Shown: one piece after another, positions 53,084 to 62,955 of the stretch
Position numbering within the stretch: position 1 is the stretch's first letter
How the letters are laid out: each line of letters begins with the position of its first letter
Source: Blastobasis lacticolella
Lineage: Eukaryota > Arthropoda > Insecta > Lepidoptera > Blastobasidae
Direction: 5' to 3'
Assembly (NCBI GenBank): GCA_905147135.1
Contig: LR990044.1
Span: 16,372,122-16,436,121 of the forward strand
DNA length: 64,000 bases
Translations under genes and position numbers: made by a program
Notes under the pieces: model-generated
Database searches by the model: none
The model's input: only the letters and a program-made list of their open reading frames with translations
Told to the model about the DNA's origin: nothing

Positions 53084-53590
53084 CCCTCTTTATCAATTAT
53101 AGTTGTGCTGGGTGTCAACTTCAAGTATAACAAGACCTTTCAACCACCCATAGCGCCGTCGCCTGATAACGAAGGCGATTGGCACATTGGAAACGCAGCA
53201 CCGTACGGTTGCGCGTGACGTGTGTTATTTCGTGACATAAAGTTATTTGAGCTGTCATCGGTTTGTATGGAAATCACGCACTGAAAACGCATCCACGCGC
53301 GTTCGTGCGGATCCGTCGTCTTTTTTTTCTATTTTTGTCCTGTCTGTCCAACTTAAAACTGTTATAAGTCGGGAACTATTAGTCTTAGAATATTAGTTTC
53401 TTAAGAGAAATGATAATACTCGTCGTGACCTACATTTCGGATGGCAGATGTCAAATAGCATTTTACATTTCGGTCACCACCCACTTTCCGCCATTTTGAA
53501 ATCGATGAATTTGAATATGAATTTTGCGACTTTTCATAAAACTTATGCCAATCGATAGGAAACTTTAATATCTATCGATCAAAAATGTCG
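53084..53590. other. No gene recognised
   Basis: No supported gene. Contains CG-richer pieces (GAAACGCAGCACCGTACGG) but no partner repeat. Confidence 0.45.
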
Positions 53591-53619
53591 AAAACGGTAT
53601 ATCATGCGAGATATCGCAA

Positions 53620-53760
53620 GTCAAAGATGCGCGGTGCGATAGTTGCTAGGCAACTATCACGCCGCGCTCGCACCGCGCTATAGTTGCTTAGCAACTATCA
53701 CACCGCGCTATAGTTGCCTAGCAACTATCGCAACGCGCTCGCTCCGCGCTCGCGCCGAGC
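53620..53760. promoter_or_regulatory. Cluster of three X-box-like palindromes
   Basis: GTTGC(C/T)(T/A)(A/G)GCAAC occurs at 53642-53654, 53683-53695 and 53713-53725, each extended to TAGTTGC..GCAACTA. Two of the three equal GTTGCCTAGCAAC on one strand, which fits the RFX X-box (GTNRCC, 0-3 bases, RGYAAC). Between them lie (C)CGCGCT blocks, so the local CG content jumps against AT-rich flanks. It may be a ciliary-gene-type promoter, or a palindromic foldback repeat that matches by chance. No gene start is recognised nearby. Confidence 0.35.
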
Positions 53761-54044
53761 TTTGTGTGTGGCAAGGCCTCTACTGACACATGGGCAGCAA
53801 ACACCCCCTACTAAGTCTACTCATAGTCAATATCTTCTAAATTTCTGAACCGATTTCGATTTAATAAAGCTAGGAATAATTTCGATTAAATGACCTTTCA
53901 ACTACAGATCAACCAATTTCAATGCGGTTGATCCTTTCGGGAGCTACAGATAGACGGATACACGCGTCAACGTTATAACAACAATTAGACTAAAATATAA
54001 AGTTTTGTAAGATAATTTGTTCCAAATACTTTATTTCATAATAA
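53761..54044. other. No gene recognised
   Basis: Nothing supported. Confidence 0.4.
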
Positions 54045-54775
54045 TATGCCATTCTCCTCTCGAGACTGTTCAATTAGTCTCCGGTCCCTAGCGGTAGACT
54101 GAATGAATGAATGAATGAATAACGCTTTATTGCACAATCAAAAGTATACAATGGGTAACTTAAATTAACAGCAGGAGAAGCAACAGGCGGCCTTATCGCT
54201 TAAAGCGATTTCTTCCAGGCAACCTTTTTGGGTAGTTAACTGTTGACAGAAGTGCATGATAAGGAAATAGGCTGAGAGTAAGCCCGTTCAACAAAAAGAC
54301 ATAGTGGTGTAATTTTAATTAATACTAATAAAACTATAGATAAATTTATATACCTAGCATAATACTATAAATACATATTTAAAAACAGAATAGAAGAGAG
54401 TAAGGTTTATCTGGAATGATATACGAGTATAGCAAACATATAAGGTTATAACCCAACAAGAGTCATGAGAAGCAATAGACTTGAAGAAGCTTATGGGACA
54501 GACTGTAGAAGATAAGCTTTAACCAGCCTTTTAAAAGATGGTGCAGTTTTGGCTAGTCGGATGTCCACAGGCAATGAATTCCACAGTCTAATCGACTGGA
54601 CAGTAAAGGACCTCGGTCAACATCGCTTCGCCACTTCCCGTTGGCATTTGGCACACCTAGAGAGTGGCGAGCTCGTGGCGGTGCTGAAGTTCGACTAGTC
54701 TCAAAGTACAAAACGGTCACCCATTTAGTTCCAGGACGCTATGAATATTGCTTAACCTAGGTTATTGGTCTCGCA
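54045..54775 (+). repeat. Dispersed repeat D copy split by a LINE
   Basis: The left piece 54045-54093 has CGAGACTGTTCAATTAGTCT and CCCTAGCGGTAGAC. The right piece 54586-54775 has GGACCTCGGTCAACATCGC, GGCACACCTAGAGAGTGGCG, AGCTCGTGGCGGTGCTGAAG and AACGGTCACCCATTTAG. The two join cleanly on the model of 16935-17155. Confidence 0.7.
54094..54585 (-). mobile_element. LINE 3' end with (TTCA)n tail, inserted in repeat D
   Basis: Minus: LWNSLPVDIRLAKTAPSFKR then LVKAYLLQSVP and a stop, the usual WN-LP...F...L end of LINE ORF2. It is followed by a UTR ending TGTGCAATAAAGCG and a (TTCA)n tail at 54097-54120. 5' truncated. It is younger than the D copy it splits. A few shared bases (GAC) at the junctions may be the target duplication. 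Confidence 0.8.
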
Positions 54776-54836
54776 AGCTTGTTTATTTTCTGGAATAAGA
54801 TAATGAAGTTAAGTTGCATAATACAGTGCCCACACT

Positions 54837-55300
54837 GGCCGTGTGGTGTCCGGCAGAGTAGAATAGCACCAACCCCTTACACTCTTGGGTGTCGTACAAG
54901 GCGACTAATGTTTTTGAGGCAAATGATCAAGAGTCTCCGTAGTCTGGAAAATGGGCAGCAGCATTTTCCATTATCACTACATAGTATAAAACAAAGTCGC
55001 TTTCTCTGTCCCTATGTCCCTTTGTATGCTTAAATCTTTGAAACTACGCAACGGATTTTGATGCGGGTTTCAACAGCAGATAGAGTGATTCAAGAGGAAG
55101 GTTTATAAGCAAGTAGAAAGAGGGTAGGTAGGAGTAAAGTAGGTGTACGCGAACGAAGTCGCGCCGGGTCCACTAGTTATATATAAATACTGCGATCTCC
55201 AACCCGCCTGCCAAGCGTGGAGATTATGGCAATTACCTCCCCTTTCGTGGGAGAGGCCCTAAGTCCTGCAGTGGATTGTTACGGGCTGTGATGATGATAA
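54837..55300 (+). mobile_element. Short RTE-derived repeat split by a Helitron-like element
   Basis: Begins GGCCGTGTGGTGTCCGGCAG, reaches GGGCAGCAGCATTTTCCATT, and resumes at 55177 with TTATATATAAATACTGCGAT, ending CGGGCTGTGATGATGATAAT. Removing 54974-55176 restores the arrangement seen at 35160-35413. No certain target duplication. Confidence 0.88.
54974..55176 (+). mobile_element. 203-bp Helitron-like element, complete
   Basis: Starts TC (after A at 54973) and ends CTAG (before T at 55177), the A|T insertion and TC...CTRR rule of Helitrons. GCGAACGAAGTCGC forms a short stem just before GCCGGGTCCACTAG. No target duplication, as expected. No Rep/helicase coding, so non-autonomous. It resembles the Lep1-type Helitron-like elements reported from moths, from memory only. 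Confidence 0.75.
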
Positions 55301-55514
55301 TGACTGTAAGAGCATGATCCTCAACTCTAACTCCGCTAGCAACTCCGCGTAGCTTACCTAGCGTAACTTAACGTTGTACCTTCATCGCCAAGCACTTGCC
55401 ATGCATATGGCGTTTATAATGTGACCAGATTTCAGAATACGATTTCCCAGTTTTCATTAAAAACGCATTTTAGATAAACTCCTCTTTTTCGGAATGGGAC
55501 TTATTTACCTAAGT
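55301..55514. other. No gene recognised
   Basis: Spacer without recognised features. Confidence 0.4.
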
Positions 55515-55660
55515 AAATTACCGACTCTCAATGCGCGAGGGTTCAAATCTCACTGCCGCCTTGTTCAATGACTCTTTTCTAAGTTATGTACAGTAGTTGA
55601 GTACTAACTGATGCTCTTACGATCAGGGGTTCAGGCGACTGAATGTGTAACCAACACAGA
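55515..55660 (+). repeat. Partial SINE family S
   Basis: Retains GCGCGAGGGTTCAAATCTCA (B box), ACTCTTTTCTAAGTTATGTA, GATGCTCTTACG and AGGCGACTGAATGTGTAACC, then stops. An internal part after CTTACGAT is deleted. Confidence 0.7.
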
Positions 55661-56417
55661 ACAATGATCGGGCCACACCGCCCACGTGCGCGCCCCCTCA
55701 TAGAAGCGAAGTCAATAATAAGATTTGGTTTGCCAGTTTGTTGTCGCACATCTTCCCGAACCAGTGGAGTGTTTTTGTCTGTTTTTAGCATTATAAACAA
55801 CTAAATATGTCTTGGTCTCAAGTAAAAAATTGCAAGAACTACCTTTGGTAAGGTGTAAGGTGTGTGTTTCGTAATTTTAATGAAAATGCACATTCGTTGT
55901 CTAACATATACGCAAGAGACACGCTCTGTGATTGATTTTTTCCATTTTCTTTTACAACTGATGACATCTGTTTTGTATTGAATGAAGAAATAATTCATCT
56001 TTAGACCCAAGGCGACACACATGAACTTAGTTTTTAATCCCCTGTACTCGATAGTATAGAATGTTAGTTATCCTACTGGGTTTGTAAAATCAACAAGAAA
56101 ATTTAATCATAAAATTAATGTCTGTATCCAACTTTAAATAGCATTTAGCTTTAAATAATGAAGTTTACCTAGTAATATGGCCAAAGCAATATATTTAATG
56201 TCATTACTTGAAAACCACGAAGCCTCTGGGGCAATCGGAATGAAAGCGGGTGCCTATTAACGTGATTAATTAATGGAATTTGTTTATTAAAGAATGTCCC
56301 GTGAAAAGTTAAATTTATATGCTTTTATTCCCCGTTTCACTGTTTCAGTGGTTCTTTATGTGGAATGGCGTTTACGAATTCATTTGCATGCAAATATGTT
56401 TAATAAGTAATGCATTG
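55661..56417. other. No gene recognised
   Basis: No supported gene; frames at 55579-55800 and 55801-56022 (minus) have no motif. Confidence 0.5.
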
Positions 56418-57176
56418 GCCGTGTGGTGGACGGCAATGTAGAATAGAATAGAATGGAATAACATTCATTCACAGACAACAACACCACAATAGTTTTGCAA
56501 AAAGGGTAAGAAGGAACTTAAACAACACAATAATCAGAAAAAAATTGTATTATAATGGGTATTTATCTCAAAAGAACCAGAAATAATATACGAGTATGTT
56601 ACATGTCTGAATTGGTTATGTGTTGTTTGTAGGAGCACTATTCTGCATGTACTCAATATCAAGGCCTTCTGCAGTTGTTGTTATGTTATTATTATAGACT
56701 TCAAAATAACACATATTATTCTACACAATCTACAGTGCCGTTGCGTGTGGCAGGTGAGTTGTGTTGTGGTGTTTGTGGTGATGCGTGTGTGAAAGGGACC
56801 CCACTCAGCATTACGCCCCGGCGTAAACCGGAGCGCTGCTTTTCTGTGAAACCTTCTGAGTGAGGTACGGACGAAGATGCTGTATTATATATAAATAAAT
56901 ACGAAGAACAAAGTGTAAAATGATGTGAAGTGTGATAATATAAATAGTGTCGATTGAACGAACGAAAAACATTTAGGTATGTGAAAATGAATCATGGCCA
57001 AGTGTTACCCAAATAAATGCCTAACTCAGTGACGCGTTATGTATATTGAATTAAAGTCGGTGGCAATGTAGCACCCAAAGAACTTGGACCATATAGCTAG
57101 TAGCACCAACCGATTCATTGACGGATGTTCATTAAAGGGGACCAATGTCTTAGATACATCTTATTATGTAATAACA
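56418..57176. other. Head fragment of the short RTE repeat, then unannotated DNA
   Basis: 56418-56453 reads GGCCGTGTGGTGGACGGCAA and TGTAGAATAGAATAG, the head of the short RTE-derived repeat only. At 56745-56880 a CG-richer block (GCCCCGGCGTAAACCGGAGC) follows GTGGCAG|GTGAGTT, a possible splice donor. No coding family recognised there. Confidence 0.45.
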
Positions 57177-57191
57177 TTTATTTCCAGTTGT

Positions 57192-57541
57192 GAGCATCGG
57201 TGGCCGAATGGTTAAGGTATTTAACTCGTGAGCGAGAGCTACCGGGTTCGAATCCCACTGCGGCCATGTACCAACGTTTCTAGTCATGTACATTGGTTGA
57301 ATGCTAACCGATGCTCTAACGGTAAGGAAACACATTATGATAAAACCTGCACAATCAGACGACAGAATATGTAACCATGATCCAATCTGGTCAGCTTCCC
57401 CTGGTAGCAGGGTTACGGAGGTCAGATGGCAGTCGCCGCTGGAATTACCTGTTCTGCGAAATCCTGAATAATTGTGTACGCGGACCCCAGGTCCTCATGC
57501 GCGGGAGCACAACCGGGACATTAACGCTAAGATGTTGAATT
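57192..57541 (+). repeat. Reference full-length tRNA-derived SINE (family S) with target duplication
   Basis: Flanks ATTTCCAGTTGT (57180-57191) and ATTCCCAGTTGT (57542-57553) match at 11 of 12. The head has box A TGGCCGAATGG and box B GGTTCGAATCC, both at consensus for RNA polymerase III promoters. The body runs through GATCCAATCTGGTCAG and GTCAGATGGCAGTCGC to CATTAACGCTAAGATG. It is the best copy in the window. No LINE-like 3' end shared with the LINEs here was recognised, so its mobilising partner is unknown. Confidence 0.93.
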
Positions 57542-57553
57542 ATTCCCAGTTGT

Positions 57554-58104
57554 TGGAAATATAAACTTTTCAAAAATACTCAACTCAAGGAAACACATTG
57601 TTGTGATGTTTTTAACATATACTCGACACATTATACAGGTATTCATCTTATAAATAAAAGTAACCCTCTTAAGAGTATTTGCTCTCAAAAACATTTCACC
57701 ACAAGAGGCTTCCCTTAAATCATCCCTGTAATTCCGAAAGTTTGCCCCAGCGCAATATTACCGCCATATTATCTCGTACAAAAATGACGATGCCTTAAAA
57801 TTTCACGAGAGCAAACAATGTCACTGTAGCAATACTTAAGCGTACCCGCGTCGGCAATCGTGAAGCATATTATTAGTACACCACTACCAGAGTAAGCAGA
57901 GCCCTGGCTCCAAATAGTGGGTCCTCAGTTTTTCTTAAGGACAGCGCAGTTTCGCCCTCGTAATATGGGCCAACCTATACTGGATGTTATGACAATATTG
58001 CAACAGGAGAATAAAACAAAGACTAGCGATATGTATGGTGCAAGTTACGAGTCAAATATTTCGACTAATGTATTTTTTACCATAGAGTGAGGTTAATGAG
58101 CAAG
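57554..58104. other. No gene recognised
   Basis: Nothing supported. Confidence 0.45.
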
Positions 58105-58289
58105 CGGGGACTTGAGTCCGCTAATTTAATAATACCGCAATCGAATTGTAATCGGTTCGCAATCGCGATTCAATGTCAATGTTATCCGTTTTTCGTACTT
58201 TGGGTAAATTGACACTGCCGTTGAGTTGCGAATGAGATTCAATAACAATTTAATCCAGCCATGGTAAATAAGCGGACTCGAGGTCCGAG
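58105..58289. mobile_element. 185-bp MITE-like element with inverted ends
   Basis: GGACTTGAGTCCGCTAATTT on the left pairs with AAATAAGCGGACTCGAGGTC on the right, with 3-4 differences. The interior resembles 37869-38355. No target duplication identified. Confidence 0.6.
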
Positions 58290-58370
58290 TCACCTGATGG
58301 AAAGTGATCACCGTCGTCTATAAACACTCGCACCACCCGGGGAATAACGAACGTGTTATCGGCTTTCGAA
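58290..58370 (-). mobile_element. LINE 3' tail (family of 18350), antisense
   Basis: CACCTGATGGAAAGTGATCA and GCACCACCCGGGGAATAACG match the tail at 18358-18420 on the same strand. It adjoins the MITE at 58105-58289 exactly. Confidence 0.6.
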
Positions 58371-58778
58371 TCGTATGTCGTATATATGTCGTTATAACTC
58401 ATAAGTACCAAAAAATATGAGAATGTATGAATGTCCATATGCGAGTGAAAGTAGTGAGTGTCGAGACGTCGAGTGATGAGGCTAAATTTCTTTCTTTCTT
58501 TCTAAATGGAAGAAAGAGACATATTATGCCGACCCCATCTAGCGGGATAAGACCGAGCAGATTGTGCATTGGTAAGTACCATACGATCACCTGTCATGTA
58601 CGTGCCACTATCCTTACACTCGCGGGTGTCATACAATAGGCCCCAAAAATAAGCAACGAAAATTCGAGCTGGCTCACTTTTTAAAGTAAACATTTTCAAT
58701 CATTCTCACTTGTTCCAGTCAGATTTATCAACCTTGGATACTATGAGCACTAAACCAAAAAAAAATATTGAATATTAA
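58371..58778. other. No gene; TTTC microsatellite
   Basis: A TTTC run lies at about 58489-58503. No other feature supported. Confidence 0.45.
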
Positions 58779-58800
58779 CAGATTATATATATATATATAT

Positions 58801-58890
58801 ACAGGGTGTAAAAAGACCGTTAGCATTAATTGAAACCTCATATTCTACCCATGAAACTGAACAACTTTCCCTAAGAAACATACCCGCGGA
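58801..58890 (+). repeat. Left terminal inverted repeat
   Basis: Starts ACAGGGTGTAAAAAGACCG and ends CATACCCGCGGA. Mismatches to the right copy are at CCG(T/C)TAG, AACC(T/C)CAT and TCCC(T/A)AAG. Homology stops sharply after CCGCGGA. Confidence 0.9.
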
Positions 58891-59249
58891 AACTCATACT
58901 TTAGGCAGAAATCGAGATTAAAAAAAAAAAAAAATTGTGTTTTTGTACTAAAAAATATCAAGTATCGATAACTAAATCGTTCACAATTAATTTAGACACT
59001 CAAAGATCAAATTTAAGTTGAAATAAATGCACTTTAAGTTAAAGCACGCAATGGATAACGTGCAGGCTGGCCGGCCGTACACGTGCGCCTAACTACCTAC
59101 CTACTAGCTACTACCTACAGCGGCCGTGCCTGCGCCAATCCGCCACCGGCCGCCCGTGGCCCATGCCCATGGGGCAGCAGCACTGCCATGCTACCACTCA
59201 GTAAAGATCAACACGACAGGGGTACGCATACCTACCTTAATACATTACC

Positions 59250-59590
59250 TAGACGTTTGCTTACGGTCATTGACACCAGCACCTACCTACCGTCGATATC
59301 AGCAGTAAAGTTTACGATCGAAAGTCCTACCTACCTAGGTACATGATTTTATGACGACCATTCACATTACATGAGAATTTAACGTAGTAGGTATCTACCG
59401 TGGCGCGCACTTGCATGATCAGGCACAGGATCAGCTGTCTACCTACCTAACTTACGTACACGTTTGCTTACGGACATTCACATCATACGAGAATCGAGCC
59501 CAGTACCTACCACCTACCTACTGTCGATATCTGCAGTAAAGTTCACGATCGATAGTCCAATACCTACTAGGAACAAGAGAATTGAACGTA
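59250..59590. repeat. Imperfect tandem duplication with CCTA-rich text
   Basis: ACGTTTGCTTACGG.CATT, CTACCTAC(C/T)GTCGATAT, GCAGTAAAGTT(T/C)ACGATCGA and GAGAAT(T)TAACGTAGTA occur in order from 59250 and again from 59460, offset about 200 bp. Runs of CCTA are scattered through it, without a regular telomere-like array. Confidence 0.7.
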
Positions 59591-60428
59591 GTACCTACCT
59601 ACCACTTGTCATCAGCTGACAGGATGACCGGATACCAAACCAACATGTTTGTATTACGAACATTCCCAATTCCTATCACACGACCGAACCGTGGAGACTA
59701 AGGCAAAAAAAATAACTAGGTAGGTATTCACTTGTCAGACACGCACGACACGAGAATAGATACACACTTTAAGAAGAAATAAGTATTAAACCCAGGTCAT
59801 TGATCGATGACTTAATACCTACCTTAATTGTAATTGCTCAATCAGATAACAAGAGGTTTACCTACTTCACTTCAGTTCAGAACGTAGGTACTTGAACGAA
59901 CGAATTGAAGTTCGCCCCGAATGGCGGCGTCGCCTTTGTGTTAGGCTGGGTCTACATTGTAACATTTTGATGTAGCGCATTTCCGTCAAATGGCGTGGCA
60001 CCAATACCGACGTGTGCACGTCACGATCATGACATTTTATTATCAGTCTGGTCGATTTTTGACACGATACGGCAGACGGCTAAATGAATGTCCGTAATTA
60101 AAATTTCCGATAAATTTCCAATTTGGGTGAACAACCGTAAGTTGCAGTTGAAACTGACGTAGTATAAAATAAAGTTGACGTAGTCTCACGGCCGATCAAA
60201 GTCGGCTCGCCCGATTATCCGAAAGAAACTTAATTTATAGCGAATTAGTATCCATTGCAACTGACGGTTGATCGGCTCCAGCCAAATCGAAGCGATGTTG
60301 ACACTATTAGGAAATACCTGATATGATACGCCCGTAAATCGGAGTCGCACATGAAGGGTTCCGTAGAAGGCAGGTACTTATGATAAATCACATTGCTTGT
60401 AGATACACCTTTAATTTGTACTTTCATC

Positions 60429-60650
60429 ATCATCATCATCATATCAGCCGGAAGACGTCCACTGATGGGCAAAGGCCTCCCCCAGAGATCTTTAGCTTGG
60501 CAATCCTTCGGGGTATGTCGGTGACCTTAGTTCGCTTGTGGATCTCCTCATTCCTGATTCGATCGCACAATGAGACTCCGAGCATTGGCCTTTGGGTGAC
60601 AATAAGTTTTATTATAAGGTCTACAGTGAGCGGACACGTCTCTGTTCCCT
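60429..60650 (-). pseudogene. RTE 3' end with internal deletion, inside the inverted-repeat element
   Basis: On minus: TGCTCGGAGTCTCATTGTGC, AGGAATGAGGAGATCCACAA, GCGAACTAAGGTCACCGACA, then directly ATCTCTGGGGGAGGCCTTTG and the ATGATGATG tail. Against the intact RTE (42600-43028), about 170 bp between the LKWQWAG region and the last exon-like block are deleted. The preserved tail shows it was a retroposed copy that landed in this element. Confidence 0.85.
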
Positions 60651-60892
60651 AGATTTAACTTAACTTTATTTTTATTATTTGTCGGTATAGGCTACAGTAA
60701 TACCTAAGGAATTTGTCAAGTACCCATAACGTTTCAAAAGAGACAGCCCTAAACACGAAAAATGATACTTGCTGATCATGATGATATGATGTCAATGATT
60801 TTACACCGTGTAAATTTCGATAATTCCCGTTGTCCCCCATTTCATCCTAAAAATGATACAAATTTGGACGCGGTGATAAAGCCACTACCTTG

Positions 60893-61075
60893 TCGTGTAG
60901 TGTCGTGATGCGTCAAAAGTATGTCGGTTTCATACATTTACTATGGGAAAGCGATAGAGAGAGAGAAAGAGATAGAGACACGCTACGATACGACACTTCA
61001 CATTAATGTGTTATTTAACCAAAGTAAATGTATGACACCGGTATGCTTCTGCCGCGTCACGTCACGACACGATAG
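60893..61075. mobile_element. Foldback MITE inside the inverted-repeat element
   Basis: TGTCGTGATGCG...TATGTCGGTTTCATACATTT on the left pairs with AAATGTATGACACCGGTATG...CGTCACGTCACGACA on the right. The loop is purine rich (AGAGAGAGAAAGAGATAGAG). It is nested within 58801-62010. Confidence 0.65.
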
Positions 61076-61178
61076 TGTGTACCAGCCTTAGGATGCGCGC
61101 GCGCGGGTTTTTACCGAATCTAGGATCAAAAGAAATTGCCGACAGGCGGCGCGACTGTTCTTCCTTCTTTCTTTCTTC

Positions 61179-61386
61179 AGTTCGGTTGCAAACGCGATAC
61201 CAATACGTCATTGTTACGGCGAAAGTGATTTGTGTTCTCACAAGTTTAAAAAGTATTTTCAAGTGTGTTTTGTGATCATCGACATGAAAGACATCGTTAC
61301 GATGCTCAGGAATATTTTAACATGCTAATGTGTTATGGTGCCAATTTGAGCCGCATCTAATTCGGCGCTCGCGAAACGTGGAGTAG
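61179..61386 (+). promoter_or_regulatory. Exon-like segment: TCAGTT start or acceptor, and strong GTAAGT donor
   Basis: A long pyrimidine tract (TTCTTCCTTCTTTCTTTCAG-like, 61157-61180) ends in TTCAG|TTCGG, readable as a splice acceptor or as an insect initiator TCAGT (A at 61179). About 206 nt later GAGTAG|GTAAGT (61387-61392) is a near-consensus donor. The only open frame within is 44 codons and stops before the donor, so if real it is a 5' non-coding exon. The upstream 100 bp are CG-rich. Confidence 0.3.
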
Positions 61387-61920
61387 GTAAGTATCTAGGT
61401 ACATTGCTTTGCTTTGTTATCTTCGGTTTGTACGTGTGTGCATAGTGATGCTAGCTCATGTTATACTGGCGGTAAATAGGTTGATGTGCTGCCATCTGTA
61501 CCTACTTAATTTTGTAATGTAATTTAAACAAAAAGCATGTGGTACTACAATTCTGAACAGCTGAAGACAGAAGGTTGAAATTTTGACACCGTCTGCGCCA
61601 TCAAAAGTTAGGAAGATAGCAAGTACCAATCGAAAACAGTCTGCAACTTATGGTTTGGCAGTTACTTAAGTTTAAATAAGGGAATTTTGAGCCTTATTTG
61701 CTTTGATTAACAGGTGTTAGGTACCAGGTGGCACTAACGGGGAAAAACCATCGTGCAGTAGGTTTTTCCCCGTACTAGTTAGGTAGAATACGTCAAAGCG
61801 GCCGCCGCGCGGGGTCAGTGACCACTGGTCACGTGGGCCAGCGAGAGGCGTGCGCCAGAAGTTGTACATTGCGCGTCGCAATTAATTATTTATTTTAGGT
61901 AGCGAAATTATGAAGTCATT

Positions 61921-62006
61921 TCCGCGGGTATGTTTCTTTGGGAAAGTTGTTCAGTTTCATGGGTAGAATATGGGGTTTCAATTAATGCTAGCGGTCTTTT
62001 TACACC

Positions 62007-62010
<4 letters not shown>
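61921..62010 (-). repeat. Right terminal inverted repeat
   Basis: Inverted copy of 58801-58890 with three mismatches; it ends TTTTTACACCCTGT directly against the (TA)n run at 62011. Confidence 0.9.

Positions 62011-62049
<39 letters not shown>
62011..62049. repeat. (TA)n microsatellite
   Basis: An uninterrupted TA run of about 38 bp abutting the right inverted repeat; a shorter run, about 22 bp, abuts the left one at 58779-58800. Confidence 0.95.
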
Positions 62050-62055
<6 letters not shown>

Positions 62056-62266
62056 CACTCGTTAGTGCTCTAAAAAGTAGGTGTATGGTAGGTGTAGGTT
62101 AAGTGTAGGGTAGGTGAAGGGTAGGTTGCAGGGTAGGTGTAGGTAGGTGTAGGGTAGGTATAGGGTAGGGTAGGTATAGGGTAGGGTAAGGGCAGGGTAG
62201 GTTTAGGTAGGCTAGGTTATGGTAGGCCCTACCCTACCCGGACGAAGTCGCGCCGGGCCCACTAAA
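62050..62266 (+). mobile_element. Helitron-like 3' end with GTAGGGTAGG-type minisatellite
   Basis: Irregular units of GTAGG(G)T(G/A)TAGG fill 62078-62228, then GACGAAGTCGCGCCGGGCCC and ACTAA follow, the terminal block of the Helitron-like family. Other copies have one or two such GTAGG units at this position, so the array is an expansion inside the element. Confidence 0.6.
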
Positions 62267-62861
62267 TGTATAATATAGAGGTAAAGTACATATAAAATGC
62301 AATTAATTGAATTAGGTTATGCGAGAAGTATTTTACAAAGAAGAATCTTAGTCCAATTTTCGACAAAGCCGTTTCTCACTGCAAGAACACAATTCACTTA
62401 AAAACTATTTACTTAAATACTCTACTGAACTCCAGAAAATCCAGTCATCCTCAAAACCCCTCAAAATTCCCAGAAGATTAAAGTTGTTAAACTCCGAATA
62501 TCTGAAAAGTTCTCTCCAAGAACATCAACCTATACTATTGTTGTTGAAAACTGGGGTTTTGTACCTGTATTACATTACGTTCCATAGCAAGAAAGGAATC
62601 TTCTGGGAATAATAAATGAGACCAACTATAAATGTGGTGTCAAAGTTTCGAGAATGTTCATTAATGAATTCGTGAGGCAATCTCATATCTGAACAGGCAC
62701 TGTAATTGTTGCTATTGGTGACAACAATGATGATGATGATGCTGATGATGGTGATGATAATGATGAAAATGCTCTTATGATGAATAGATGAAGTTGGTCA
62801 TTGCCTAAATAAAGGCTATTTAGTTATAATTTGACACAATACCATATTGTGTGGAATCTAA
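62267..62861. other. No gene; TGATGA microsatellite
   Basis: A degenerate TGATGA run lies at about 62727-62785. No coding potential. The TGATGA run may be the tail of a lost RTE insertion, but nothing upstream supports it. Confidence 0.5.
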
Positions 62862-62955
62862 ATTATTTATTTATTTATTTAAAACTTTATTGCACAATAA
62901 TACAATTGGCGGACTTAAAGCCATTAAGGCTTTATCTTCCAGTCTACCAGTAGAC
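62862..62955 (-). mobile_element. LINE 3' tail, inverted partner of 43085-43178
   Basis: TTTATTTATTTATTTAAAAC, TTTATTGCACAATAATACAA, TTGGCGGACTTAAAGCCATT and AAGGCTTTATCTTCCAGTC match the 43085 block in complement almost base for base. Confidence 0.75.

Larger units (their letters stand above)
58801..62010. mobile_element. 3.2-kb element with 90-bp terminal inverted repeats in a TA microsatellite
   Basis: 58801-58890 and 61921-62010 are inverted copies matching at 87 of 90 positions. The outermost bases are ACAGGGTGTAAAAAGACCG. Both ends abut (TA)n runs (58779-58800 and 62011-62049), implying insertion in TA-rich DNA. The interior has no transposase frame. It holds a local duplication (59250-59590), an antisense RTE 3' fragment (60429-60650), a hairpin MITE (60893-61075) and an exon-like segment (61179-61386). 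A cut-and-paste non-autonomous element is the simplest reading; superfamily not assigned. Confidence 0.8.

Noticed and set aside
62078..62228. Telomeric repeat array
   Set aside because: Units are irregular GTAGG(G)T variants, not TTAGG arrays, and end in a Helitron-like terminus.
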